This document shows, one piece after another, positions 1-6,763 of a stretch of 21,025 bases of DNA. A program made the translations under genes and the position numbers. A model generated the notes under the pieces. It searched no databases. It was not told the origin of the DNA and was given only the letters and a program-made list of their open reading frames with translations. Within the stretch, counting starts at the first letter, position 1. Each line of letters opens with the position of its first letter. Source of the stretch: DYJE01 sp964637565 (lineage in GTDB: Bacteria > Desulfobacterota > Desulfobacteria > Desulfobacterales > Desulfolunaceae); the NCBI GenBank assembly GCA_964637565.1, contig CAZWTY010000079.1, forward strand, positions 1-21,025, read 5' to 3'.

Positions 1-14
1 ACTTTGCCATCCAT

Positions 15-38
15 TGATGACTTTTTACGAGTTCATCA
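15..38. repeat. Short inverted repeat in leader region
   Basis: Six-base arms TGATGA (15-20) and TCATCA (33-38) flank an AT-containing centre with five consecutive T. No gene is seen from 1 to 335. This could be the tail of an upstream terminator or a dispersed intergenic repeat. The arms are short, so the call is weak. Confidence 0.25.
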
Positions 39-130
39 ACATCGAATGGGTTGCACAGCGGAGGGCTATGCAGGATATTCGAAACGTTTGAATGGGAAAC
101 GATGAATGATGTGGCGGCCAACCCTCGTAG

Positions 131-151
131 GTCGGCTTCTCCAAAGCCGAC
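131..151. repeat. REP-like hairpin, short form
   Basis: Perfect eight-base arms GTCGGCTT and AAGCCGAC surround a five-base loop. The sequence GTAGGTCGG covering its left edge also begins the much longer hairpin at 8835-8884, so both probably belong to one dispersed palindromic family. It lies about 185 bases before the AOR gene. Confidence 0.5.
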
Positions 152-228
152 AAATGACCCGATCCATTGAATGCCGGAATACCGGTTTGGGCCATTCCAT
201 TATTTACGGAAACCCCGCCGGCCACTCC

Positions 229-281
229 GGGAACGCCGGGTTGAACCCGGCTCGGTTTGCCGAGTGCAACTCGGCGTTCCC
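229..281. repeat. Nested palindromic repeat (cloverleaf-like)
   Basis: Outer ten-base arms GGGAACGCCG (229-238) and CGGCGTTCCC (272-281) are perfect complements. Between them are three smaller palindromes: CCGGGTTGAACCCGG (236-250), CTCGGTTTGCCGAG (251-264) and CCGAGTGCAACTCGG (260-274). The last two overlap, so they would be alternative folds. It sits 55 bases before the AOR start. There is no run of T on the right, so a terminator is unlikely. An intergenic repeat or an mRNA leader structure are both possible. Confidence 0.55.
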
Positions 282-335
282 CTCGCTTCCGGGCCGAGGT
301 AAACCATGACCGAACACAAACGAAAGGAATCTGAC

Positions 336-2027
336 ATGCACGGCTGGTGCGGAAAAATCCGGGTGGTGGATCTGGAATCAAAGACCTTCGAGGACATCCG
401 CCCGGATGCGGAGATTTACCACCGGACTATCGGCGGGCGCGGGCTTGCGGGGTATTACCTCCATGACCACGTGACCCGGAGCTGGGACGACCCGGCCATG
501 CCCCTTCTTTTTTTCACCGGCCCCCTGGTGAACACCGATTCCCCCACCTCGGGACGGATGACGGTGATGAGCCGGTCGCCGCTTACGGGAACGGTGGGCG
601 ACGCCTCGGTGGGTGGCAAGCTGGGCACTTTGATGAAAAAAGCCGGTATCGACGGGCTGATCCTCCGGGGCAAAAGCGAGAATCTCTGCGGCCTTCATAT
701 CACCGAAACCGGCGTCACCTTTGAAGATGCAGGACATCTGAAAGGAAAAACCGTGGGGGAAACCTTCCACAGCCTTCCGAAACACACTGCGGCAGCCGTG
801 GTGGGACCTTCGGCTGAAAACGGGGTGCTTTTTTCCAGCGTGATCGTGGACCGCCATTTCGCCGCGGGCCGGAACGGCATCGGCCTTGTCATGGCGGCCA
901 AGAACATCAAATTCATCACTGTATCCGGTAAGGGCAGAACCCGGGTGTTCGACGAACAAAGACTTGCCAAAGCCAAAGCCGACATCGACCGCCTTGTTTC
1001 CGCTTCTCCGGCCTTGTCCGGCCGTTTCGGGATTTCGAATTTCGGAACCGGAGCCCTTTACGACCTTATGGACGCCCGAAAAATGATGCCCACGGACAAC
1101 TTCCGGCGAACCCGTTTCGACGCTGCGGCCTCCATGAACGCCCACGCCTACAGGGAAAGATACCAGAGCCGCAGCAAGGGCTGCATGGGCTGCCGCATCC
1201 AGTGCAAGAAAGTGGCGAATGACGGCCGGGGCATTCCCGAATTCGAAACCATGTCCCACTTCAGCGCCCTTCTTGAAAACACGGATGTGGAAACGGTGAT
1301 GGAGGCCAACCGCCTGTGCAACGAGTTCGGCATGGACACCATCTCGGCGGCGGCCACCTTGTCCTGTTACTCCGAGATCAGCGGAAAAAGGTTAAAATCC
1401 CCGGACATCCTCCGGCTTCTTTCAGACATGGCTTACGGTCGGGGAGAAGGGGCGGAACTGGCCCAAGGCTCGGCCCGCTACGCCGCGTCCAAAAACAGAA
1501 AAGAAGCGTCCATCACCGTGAAATCCCAGGAACTCTCGGCCTACGATCCCCGGGGTGCCCTGGGTATGGCCCTGTCGTTCGCCGTGTCCACCCGGGGGGC
1601 CTGCCACCTTCGGGCCTACCCCATCGCCCATGAAATCTTGCGGAAACCCGTGGCCACGGACCGTTTCTCCTTTCTTGGCAAGGCCCGGATGATCAAGATC
1701 GGCGAAGACACCAACGCCGTGGCCGACTCCCTCACCGCCTGCAAGTTCGTGTTTTTTGCAGCCAGCCTCGAGGAATACGCCCAGGTGTTTTCCGCGGTGA
1801 CCGGGGTTGAAACAAACGGCCAGGAACTCCTTGAAAAAGGTGCGGGCATCATCGCCCTTGAACGGGCCATGAACCGGGCCAACGGGTTCACGAAAGCTGA
1901 CGACGATCTGCCCGAACGGTTTTTCAGGGAACCGGGCAGTTCGGATGCGAACCTCGCCATCCGACCCATTGACAGGGACGCCTTTTTAAACGCCCGGGAA
2001 GCGTATTACCGGGTGAGGGGGGAGTGA
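336..2027 (+). CDS. aor: Aldehyde:ferredoxin oxidoreductase (tungstopterin enzyme)
   Basis: Family role: oxidises aldehydes to carboxylic acids in the cytoplasm and passes electrons to ferredoxin, using a bis-pterin W (or Mo) centre and one 4Fe-4S cluster. Seen here: the family N-terminus (GWCGKIRVVDL), the motif GRNGIGLVMAAKNIK before the cluster domain, a CxxCxxxC set at Cys283, Cys286 and Cys290, and the distant fourth ligand Cys469 in SLTACKF. The motifs PEFET and AYDPRGALGMAL are also typical. Length is 563 aa, slightly short for the family. I chose ATG 336 because AAAGGA precedes it at good spacing and the family starts there; ATG 306, ten codons upstream, also has a GAGGT and cannot be excluded. 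One base separates it from the aldolase gene, so the two are very likely co-transcribed. The substrate is not readable from sequence; acetaldehyde or methylthioacetaldehyde is inferred from neighbours. Confidence 0.93.
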   Translation: MHGWCGKIRVVDLESKTFEDIRPDAEIYHRTIGGRGLAGYYLHDHVTRSWDDPAMPLLFFTGPLVNTDSPTSGRMTVMSRSPLTGTVGDASVGGKLGTLMKKAGIDGLILRGKSENLCGLHITETGVTFEDAGHLKGKTVGETFHSLPKHTAAAVVGPSAENGVLFSSVIVDRHFAAGRNGIGLVMAAKNIKFITVSGKGRTRVFDEQRLAKAKADIDRLVSASPALSGRFGISNFGTGALYDLMDARKMMPTDNFRRTRFDAAASMNAHAYRERYQSRSKGCMGCRIQCKKVANDGRGIPEFETMSHFSALLENTDVETVMEANRLCNEFGMDTISAAATLSCYSEISGKRLKSPDILRLLSDMAYGRGEGAELAQGSARYAASKNRKEASITVKSQELSAYDPRGALGMALSFAVSTRGACHLRAYPIAHEILRKPVATDRFSFLGKARMIKIGEDTNAVADSLTACKFVFFAASLEEYAQVFSAVTGVETNGQELLEKGAGIIALERAMNRANGFTKADDDLPERFFREPGSSDANLAIRPIDRDAFLNAREAYYRVRGE

Positions 2028-2028
2028 G

Positions 2029-3210
2029 ATGGACGGATACTTTGCCGCCTTTGAGCGGAAAATGGTCGCCGCCGGGCTTGTGGAGCCGGGCCGTGTGACC
2101 ATGGGGTTTCTCGATGACCGGATCGCCTGGAACAGGGAGGGAAGGGGCCTGGGTTTCGAAACCGCCCTGTTCGACTGCCTTTCCATCAATTCCCTGATGG
2201 TGGGGATTCCCGCCGAACCCTACCGGACGATCCTCAGGTTTCTGGCGTCCCGGAATCCCGTGGCCATCGAGCCCAGGGACTGCGAGACCCGGACCTTTCT
2301 CCACGATCTTCCCGTGGCGGACAGCCGTTCGGCGGAGAAGGTTTCGGCGATTCTGAAAAAACGGAAAAGCGCCATCATCACCGACGGCACCCTCGTCACC
2401 ACCGGCACGGTGAGCCTGGAACAGGCCTTTGTCACCTTTTCTTCGGTGTGTTTTTCGGCTTTTGTGACGTTCTTTTCCGATTATCTTGCGCTGCACAAAA
2501 AAGGGGCGGCGGACCCCGAATATCAGAAGGTGTTTCTGAATGTCTCCGATCTTCTCCCCCCGCCAGTTCCCGTGGGAACGGCCCTGATGCAGGGCCCCTT
2601 CACTTCTGAAGAGCAGGTCATCGCCGCCATGGACCAGGCCGGAAAAAAGACGGTGGAATACCGTCTGGTGGATTCCTATTTCGGAAACATCTCGAACCGG
2701 CTGGGCGATATTTTGTATATCAGCCAGACCGGCAGCAGTCTGGACGACCTGCCCGGATGCATCGACCCCTGTTCGCTGGCCGGCCGGTCCTGCGCCGCCA
2801 TCACGGCGTCCAGCGAGCTTGGGGCTCACATGAACATCCTCGCCGAAACAGGAAAAACGGCCATTCTCCATGGTCATCCCCGGTTTTCCGTGATCCTTTC
2901 CATGGACTGCGATGTGGAAGATTGCGAAGGCGGCGACGCCTGCTACAGGACCTGCCCTTACAAACGCGACGTGCTGGGGGTTCCCATCGTGCCCGGCGAG
3001 GTGGGCGGCGGCCCTTTCGGGCTCTGCAACACCGTGCCGGCGGCGCTGAAAGATTCCCCGGCGGTCATCGTCTACGGCCACGGCCTGTTCGCCGTGTCGG
3101 ACACGGATTTCAACGAGTCGTTCCGACTTCTCCACAGCATCGAAAACAGGTGCCGGGAAGAGTATTTCCGGCGGGTGGGCATGGGGCAGGAAAACATCCT
3201 TTTGAGATAA
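2029..3210 (+). CDS. Two-domain class II aldolase/adducin family protein
   Basis: The C-terminal half (about residues 195-393) is a zinc-dependent class II aldolase domain. It shows Glu263 (SSELGAH), His281 and His283 (LHGHP) and His351 (VYGHG), equivalent to the acid/base Glu and three Zn ligands of fuculose-phosphate aldolase. Such enzymes cleave ketose 1-phosphates to DHAP and an aldehyde. The usual family length is about 215 aa; this protein has 393. The N-terminal half has no zinc ligands, but residues about 110-155 (ITDGTLVTTGTVSLEQAF) resemble the tail of an aldolase domain with the His of HG replaced by Asp, suggesting a degenerate duplicate. Four cysteines (294, 299, 305, 309) form an unusual insert between the HxH pair and the third His. 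A purine-rich GGGGGGAG precedes the ATG, which follows the AOR stop by one base. The pathway is inferred, not shown. Confidence 0.8.
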   Translation: MDGYFAAFERKMVAAGLVEPGRVTMGFLDDRIAWNREGRGLGFETALFDCLSINSLMVGIPAEPYRTILRFLASRNPVAIEPRDCETRTFLHDLPVADSRSAEKVSAILKKRKSAIITDGTLVTTGTVSLEQAFVTFSSVCFSAFVTFFSDYLALHKKGAADPEYQKVFLNVSDLLPPPVPVGTALMQGPFTSEEQVIAAMDQAGKKTVEYRLVDSYFGNISNRLGDILYISQTGSSLDDLPGCIDPCSLAGRSCAAITASSELGAHMNILAETGKTAILHGHPRFSVILSMDCDVEDCEGGDACYRTCPYKRDVLGVPIVPGEVGGGPFGLCNTVPAALKDSPAVIVYGHGLFAVSDTDFNESFRLLHSIENRCREEYFRRVGMGQENILLR

Positions 3211-3227
3211 AGGATTTCAGGAACCTG

Positions 3228-3623
3228 TCACATGAAATCCCAGAGACGGACACCTTTGATGGTGGAAAAGTGCCTGTCAAAGGTGACGATTCTGGAGCCG
3301 GTTTCAATGGCGTGTGCCGCAATCCAGACATCGTTGATGGGGACAGGGGTTCCATTTTTTTTGAGGATGGATTTCAACTCACCGAACACCTGGGCTGTTT
3401 CATCCGAAGTGTGAAGAATCTTGACAGGGGGTTTCGATAAAAAACGGTGCAGAATCTCCAGATTTTCCTTCTTTTTCCGGCCTCCCTGAAAACCGGCATG
3501 GAGTTCGCCAAGGACAAAAACGGACATGAAGACAACGTCGGCTGACGCTGTGGCGTCGAGAACGTGTCGTTCTCCCAAAAGGAGCCGGGAGTAGGCATTG
3601 GTGTCGAGAAGGATTTTTTTCAT
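3228..3623 (-). CDS. vapC: PIN-domain toxin, VapC/FitB type
   Basis: This is a 131-residue PIN-domain ribonuclease, the usual size for VapC. The acidic metal-binding residues are visible: Asp7 (LLDTNAY), Glu40 (LGELHAG), Asp98 (NDVWIAA) and Asp116 (TFDRHF). VapC proteins cleave specific RNAs in a Mg-dependent way and are held inactive by the partner antitoxin. The ATG overlaps the antitoxin stop by four bases (ATGA), and AGAGGA lies six bases upstream. The gene converges on the aldolase gene with 17 bases between stops. The pair sits between two halves of what may have been one metabolic operon, so it is probably an insertion. Confidence 0.92.
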   Translation of the reverse strand: MKKILLDTNAYSRLLLGERHVLDATASADVVFMSVFVLGELHAGFQGGRKKKENLEILHRFLSKPPVKILHTSDETAQVFGELKSILKKNGTPVPINDVWIAAHAIETGSRIVTFDRHFSTIKGVRLWDFM

Positions 3624-3880
3624 TGCCAGTCCTCTGGATCGATCACCCGGATTCCCGCCGAATGTTCTTCAAATTCTTTCAAATCGGATTCTGACCATAA
3701 ACCTGAAAATTCTATGAAATCGTCCACATTGGATTTCTCAGGTTTAGGTTTTATGCCCAAAGACATTTCAAGGAGTTTCTTGATGGTCTTGTTGACGCTC
3801 AGGCCTTCCGACGCGGCCCTTGTCTTGATCCGGTCGGCAAGATAATCGTCAATCCCGTGAATCGTTATGGATTTCATCAT
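3620..3880 (-). CDS. vapB: Ribbon-helix-helix antitoxin, VapB/FitA type
   Basis: Small protein (86 aa from the ATG at 3880) with an N-terminal ribbon-helix-helix-like segment: a short strand (SITIHGID), then a helix and SVNKTIKKLLEM. The acidic C-terminal tail (ESDLKEFEEH) is the sort that wraps the toxin active site. It lies first in the pair and overlaps vapC by four bases, the standard antitoxin-toxin order. I chose ATG 3880 because AAAGG lies five bases before it; a GTG two codons earlier is in frame but would overlap the ribosome site. Autoregulation by the complex is expected from the family, and an operator-like palindrome lies just upstream. Confidence 0.88.
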   Translation of the reverse strand: MMKSITIHGIDDYLADRIKTRAASEGLSVNKTIKKLLEMSLGIKPKPEKSNVDDFIEFSGLWSESDLKEFEEHSAGIRVIDPEDWQ

Positions 3881-3903
3881 GTTCACCTTTCATCTGAAAT
3901 TCT

Positions 3904-3920
3904 GAACCATGGGTTGGTTC
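3904..3920 (-). promoter_or_regulatory. Putative VapB operator
   Basis: An inverted repeat, GAACCA (3904-3909) and TGGTTC (3915-3920), lies 24-40 bases upstream of the vapB ATG. A further TGGTTC copy occurs at 3949-3954 inside the promoter spacer. Repeated half-sites around the promoter fit autorepression by a VapBC complex. This is an inference from position and symmetry. Confidence 0.45.
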
Positions 3921-3931
3921 ATTTTGTTTAA

Positions 3932-3960
3932 ATAATATATCACCCGACTGGTTCACGCAA
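3932..3960 (-). promoter_or_regulatory. Putative sigma-70 promoter of vapBC
   Basis: Reading the minus strand, TTGCGT (3960-3955) is followed after exactly 17 bases by TATTAT (3937-3932). The expected transcript start is about 45 bases before the vapB ATG. Surrounding sequence is AT-rich compared with the flanking metabolic genes. Confidence 0.5.
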
Positions 3961-3990
3961 CACTTCCGCAAGAAAAAGGCGGGCTGGAGT

Positions 3991-4004
3991 CGAATCATGA
4001 TTCG
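3991..4004. promoter_or_regulatory. 14-bp perfect palindrome upstream of phosphorylase gene
   Basis: CGAATCATGATTCG is fully self-complementary and lies about 115 bases before the proposed phosphorylase start, in an otherwise gene-free 240-base stretch. It could be a repressor site for the phosphorylase-deaminase genes. No convincing -35/-10 pair was found beside it, so the call rests on symmetry alone. Confidence 0.3.
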
Positions 4005-4118
4005 TGCTAAGAGGATCGAAGCATTGGCGGTGTTTCGTTAAGTAACCATGGAAATGGATGTGAAACGGACTATGCGAATGGTTTCGGGATGTTTTTCATA
4101 AAGGAAGGGGGCCAACGT

Positions 4119-4958
4119 TTGGAAAACCTGGAAGCATATGTGGGAAAGGCCAAGGAAACGGCGGAGCATATCCGGCGGAACTGGGACGAACGGCCGGATG
4201 CGTTGATTCTCGCCGGGACCGGTCTGGGGGATTGCGCCGGGGCGGTGAAAGAGGCCCGTGTGTTCAGCTACGGAAGCCTGCCCCATTTCCCCCGTTCCAC
4301 CGTGCCCGGCCACGATGGCGAACTGGTGCTGGGGCGGATCGGGACACGGCCCGTTGCGGTGATGCGGGGGCGACTCCACCTTTACGAAGGGTATTCGGCA
4401 AGGGATGTGACCTTTCCCGTGCGGGTGATGCAGGAACTGGGAGCACGAACCCTGATCGTGACCAACGCCTCGGGGGGCCTGAATCTGTCTTTTGACGCCG
4501 GGGACATCATGGTGGTCTCGGACCACCTGAACCTCACCGGGGAAAATCCCCTGACAGGACCGAACCACGACCCCTGGGGGCTTCGCTTTCCAGGGATGGT
4601 CGAGGCTTATGACCGAGCCATTCTTTCTCTTACAAAACGAATCGGTGCAGGGCTGGGCATCGCTCTCCGGGAAGGGGTTTACGCAGGCCTCAGGGGGCCC
4701 AGTCTGGAAACCCCGGCGGAGATGAGGTTTTTGAGAACCATCGGAGCCGACGCTGTGGGGTTTTCAACCGTTCAGGAAGTTATCGCGGCCCGGCATGCGG
4801 GCATGCGGGTGCTGGGGCTCTCGGTGATCACCAACCTCTGCGACCCGGATCATCCGGAAAATGCCACGGTGGAATCGGTGATCGCGGTGGCGAAACAGGC
4901 CGCTTGGCGGCTGGAATCCCTGATCGAAAAGGTGGTGGCCCATGACGGGTTTGCCTGA
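4119..4958 (+). CDS. PNP/MTAP-family nucleoside phosphorylase, probably 5'-deoxy- or 5'-methylthioinosine specific
   Basis: Family role: reversible phosphorolysis of a purine nucleoside to free base and (modified) ribose 1-phosphate, in the cytoplasm. Numbered from the TTG at 4119, it has the phosphate loop GTGLG (Thr34, as in MTAP; PNPs usually have Ser), GRLHLYEGY with His87, GPSLETPAE with Glu197, and ITN with Asn239. That Asn marks 6-oxopurine (inosine/guanosine) enzymes; MTAPs have Asp. In TVESV, Val251 replaces the His (human PNP His257) that binds the 5'-hydroxyl, as MTAP also has Val. Phe215 replaces the ribose-contacting Met of VGMSTV. The mix suggests a 6-oxopurine nucleoside with a non-polar 5' group. 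TTG 4119 has a strong AAGGAAGGGG upstream; ATG 4089 is in frame but has none. The 3' end overlaps the deaminase gene by 17 bases. Plain PNP activity remains possible. Confidence 0.88.
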   Translation: MENLEAYVGKAKETAEHIRRNWDERPDALILAGTGLGDCAGAVKEARVFSYGSLPHFPRSTVPGHDGELVLGRIGTRPVAVMRGRLHLYEGYSARDVTFPVRVMQELGARTLIVTNASGGLNLSFDAGDIMVVSDHLNLTGENPLTGPNHDPWGLRFPGMVEAYDRAILSLTKRIGAGLGIALREGVYAGLRGPSLETPAEMRFLRTIGADAVGFSTVQEVIAARHAGMRVLGLSVITNLCDPDHPENATVESVIAVAKQAAWRLESLIEKVVAHDGFA

Positions 4959-6303
4959 TGCAAACGACATCCTGATCCAGGGGGGAACGGTCCTTTCCAT
5001 GGACCAGGCAAACCGGATCATCGAAAACGGGGCCGTGCTTGTCCGGGGTGACCGGATTCTGGCTGTGGGGCCATCGTCGGTAATCGGAAAAGATTTTACC
5101 GGAAAAATCCTTGACGCCCGGGGCTGCGTGGTCATGCCGGGTCTGGTGAACGCCCACACCCACCTGCCCATGAGCCTGTTCCGGGGCTTAGCCGACGACC
5201 TGCCGCTGATGGTCTGGCTGAACGAACATATGTTTCCGGCGGAAGCGGCTCATATCCGTCCCGAGACCGCCTGGCTTGGCTCGCTTCTTTCCTGTGCCGA
5301 ACTCCTGCTTTCCGGGGTCACCTGCTGCTGTGACGGGTATTTTTACGAAGAAGACGTGGCCCGGGCTGTTTCAAAATCGGGCCTGCGGGGGGTCCTGGCC
5401 CAGGGCGTCATCGACTATCCGGCCCCCGGTGTTCCCGATCCGTCGACCAACGTGGACCAGGCCCTGAGGTACGTGGAAGCCTGGAAAAACAGGGACTCCC
5501 GTATCGTTCCTTCGATTTTCTGCCATTCCCCCTACACCTGCTCTGCCGATACCTTGATAAAAGCCAAAAGGGCGGCCCGGGACCAGGGCGTCCTTTTCCA
5601 GATCCACATGGCGGAAACCGAAGGGGAGAAAGACTTGATACCCGGATCCGGCGGGCTTTCCCCGGTGACTTATCTTGAGAGTATAGGGATTCTCGATGAC
5701 AGGACCCTTCTGGTCCACGCCGTGGCCGTGGACCGGCATGACCTTGAGATCATCCAAAAGAGCAACGCCTCCGTGGTCCATGTGCCGGAAAGCAACATGA
5801 AACTGGCCTCGGGGGTTTCTCCTGTCCCGGACATGCTGGCTCTGGGCATTCCCGTGGCCCTGGGCACCGACGGCAGCGCCAGCAACAACGACCTGGACAT
5901 GTTCGGGGAAATGGGGTCGGCGGCCCGCCTTCACAAGGTGATCCGGAAAGACCCCACGGTGATGGACGCGAAAACCGTGCTCCGCATGGCCACCTTGGGC
6001 GGGGCAAGGGCCCTGGGCCTGGGGGACGTCACCGGGTCCCTGGAACCGGGAAAAAAGGCGGACCTCATCGTGGTGGACATGCGAAAACCCCATTTGACAC
6101 CGATGTACAATGCCCCGTCCCATCTGGTCTATTCGGCCAAAGGTTCCGATGTGAGGGACGTGATGGTGGACGGCCGGATGGTGGTGGAAAACCGCCGGCT
6201 GCTGACCCTGGACCTGGAGAGTGTGATGAACCAGGTCGCCGCGTTCTCCAGGCAGGTGCATCGGCGGCCCCAGGATTTTGAGGACTTGAAAGGCGATCTT
6301 TAA
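4942..6303 (+). CDS. mtaD: 5'-methylthioadenosine/S-adenosylhomocysteine deaminase-type amidohydrolase
   Basis: A 453-residue metal-dependent amidohydrolase. It has the metal-binding pair His72/His74 (NAHTHLPM), His222 with Glu225 (QIHMAE), His259 (LVHAV) and Asp310 (GTDGSASNN), in the order of the MTA/SAH/5'-deoxyadenosine deaminase branch. It continues with the usual C-terminal beta-sandwich segment (LEPGKKADLIVVD). These enzymes convert the 6-amino group of a 5'-modified adenosine to 6-oxo and release ammonia. The start overlaps the phosphorylase by 17 bases, indicating translational coupling; the two reactions are consecutive (deamination, then phosphorolysis of the inosine product). The exact substrate (MTA, SAH, 5'-deoxyadenosine) cannot be fixed from motifs. 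A less likely alternative is another aminohydrolase of the same superfamily, such as guanine or atrazine-type. Confidence 0.85.
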   Translation: MTGLPDANDILIQGGTVLSMDQANRIIENGAVLVRGDRILAVGPSSVIGKDFTGKILDARGCVVMPGLVNAHTHLPMSLFRGLADDLPLMVWLNEHMFPAEAAHIRPETAWLGSLLSCAELLLSGVTCCCDGYFYEEDVARAVSKSGLRGVLAQGVIDYPAPGVPDPSTNVDQALRYVEAWKNRDSRIVPSIFCHSPYTCSADTLIKAKRAARDQGVLFQIHMAETEGEKDLIPGSGGLSPVTYLESIGILDDRTLLVHAVAVDRHDLEIIQKSNASVVHVPESNMKLASGVSPVPDMLALGIPVALGTDGSASNNDLDMFGEMGSAARLHKVIRKDPTVMDAKTVLRMATLGGARALGLGDVTGSLEPGKKADLIVVDMRKPHLTPMYNAPSHLVYSAKGSDVRDVMVDGRMVVENRRLLTLDLESVMNQVAAFSRQVHRRPQDFEDLKGDL

Positions 6304-6358
6304 AGCTGTTCATCTGGTCGAAAAGTCTCGGGTCTGTTTCTGAAATGCCTGCATCTTA

Positions 6359-6392
6359 CCGGATGTGGTGCCACCACTTGCATCACATCCGG
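6359..6392. repeat. Stem-loop after the deaminase gene
   Basis: Perfect nine-base arms CCGGATGTG (6359-6367) and CACATCCGG (6384-6392), with further partial pairing outside and inside (GGTGCCACC). It has no T run, so it is not by itself an intrinsic terminator. It may protect the 3' end of the transcript or assist the terminator 40 bases further on. Confidence 0.4.
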
Positions 6393-6433
6393 CAAGACGG
6401 GAAAAGGAAAAACGGGAATGATGATGTCGGGTG

Positions 6434-6464
6434 AGGCTGGCCGCTGCGTTGCCAGCTTTTTATT
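6434..6464 (+). terminator. Intrinsic terminator of the phosphorylase-deaminase unit
   Basis: GCTGGC (6436-6441), a nine-base loop and GCCAGC (6451-6456) are followed at once by TTTTTATT. It lies about 130 bases after the deaminase stop on the same strand, the right place to end that operon. Confidence 0.75.
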
Positions 6465-6763
6465 GCGGAGCTTTTAGGGCATCCGCACAGCGGGGAGGGA
6501 CGTTTACGGAGAGAATGTCGTTAAGACGGAGAGCATTATAGATACATGTGTAAAAACTGTACATAGAGTGATGCATTCATTTGTAATGGGAATATCTGGG
6601 GAGGGAATGGGGGATATCGGGAAAATGGAGGGATGGCGCTATGCCGCGGCTCACTTTGCCTTAAACGTCAATGGTAACGTTTGTGCATTTTCATTTCTGA
6701 AACAGACGGTTGATCTTAACCCTGAAATATGGGTGAAATAATCCCGTTCCGTCGTCTCCACAT
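6465..6763. other. Gene-free stretch between convergent genes
   Basis: No plausible coding frame is seen. The stretch holds one inverted repeat, AAACGT (6663-6668) and ACGTTT (6677-6682). Its left part, TTAAACGTCAA (6661-6671), is the exact complement of TTGACGTTTAA found in the control region of the molybdate regulator at 18234. No clear terminator was found for the minus-strand hyfB-like gene that ends at 6764. Confidence 0.4.

Noticed and set aside
1924..3135. Minus-strand open frame of 403 codons opposite the aldolase gene
   Set aside because: Shadow frame without motifs; the plus strand carries the full aldolase with zinc ligands.
3251..3285. Inverted repeat CACCTTTGA / TCAAAGGTG between convergent aldolase and vapC genes as a terminator
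   Set aside because: It lies inside the vapC coding end and is followed by no T run on either strand.
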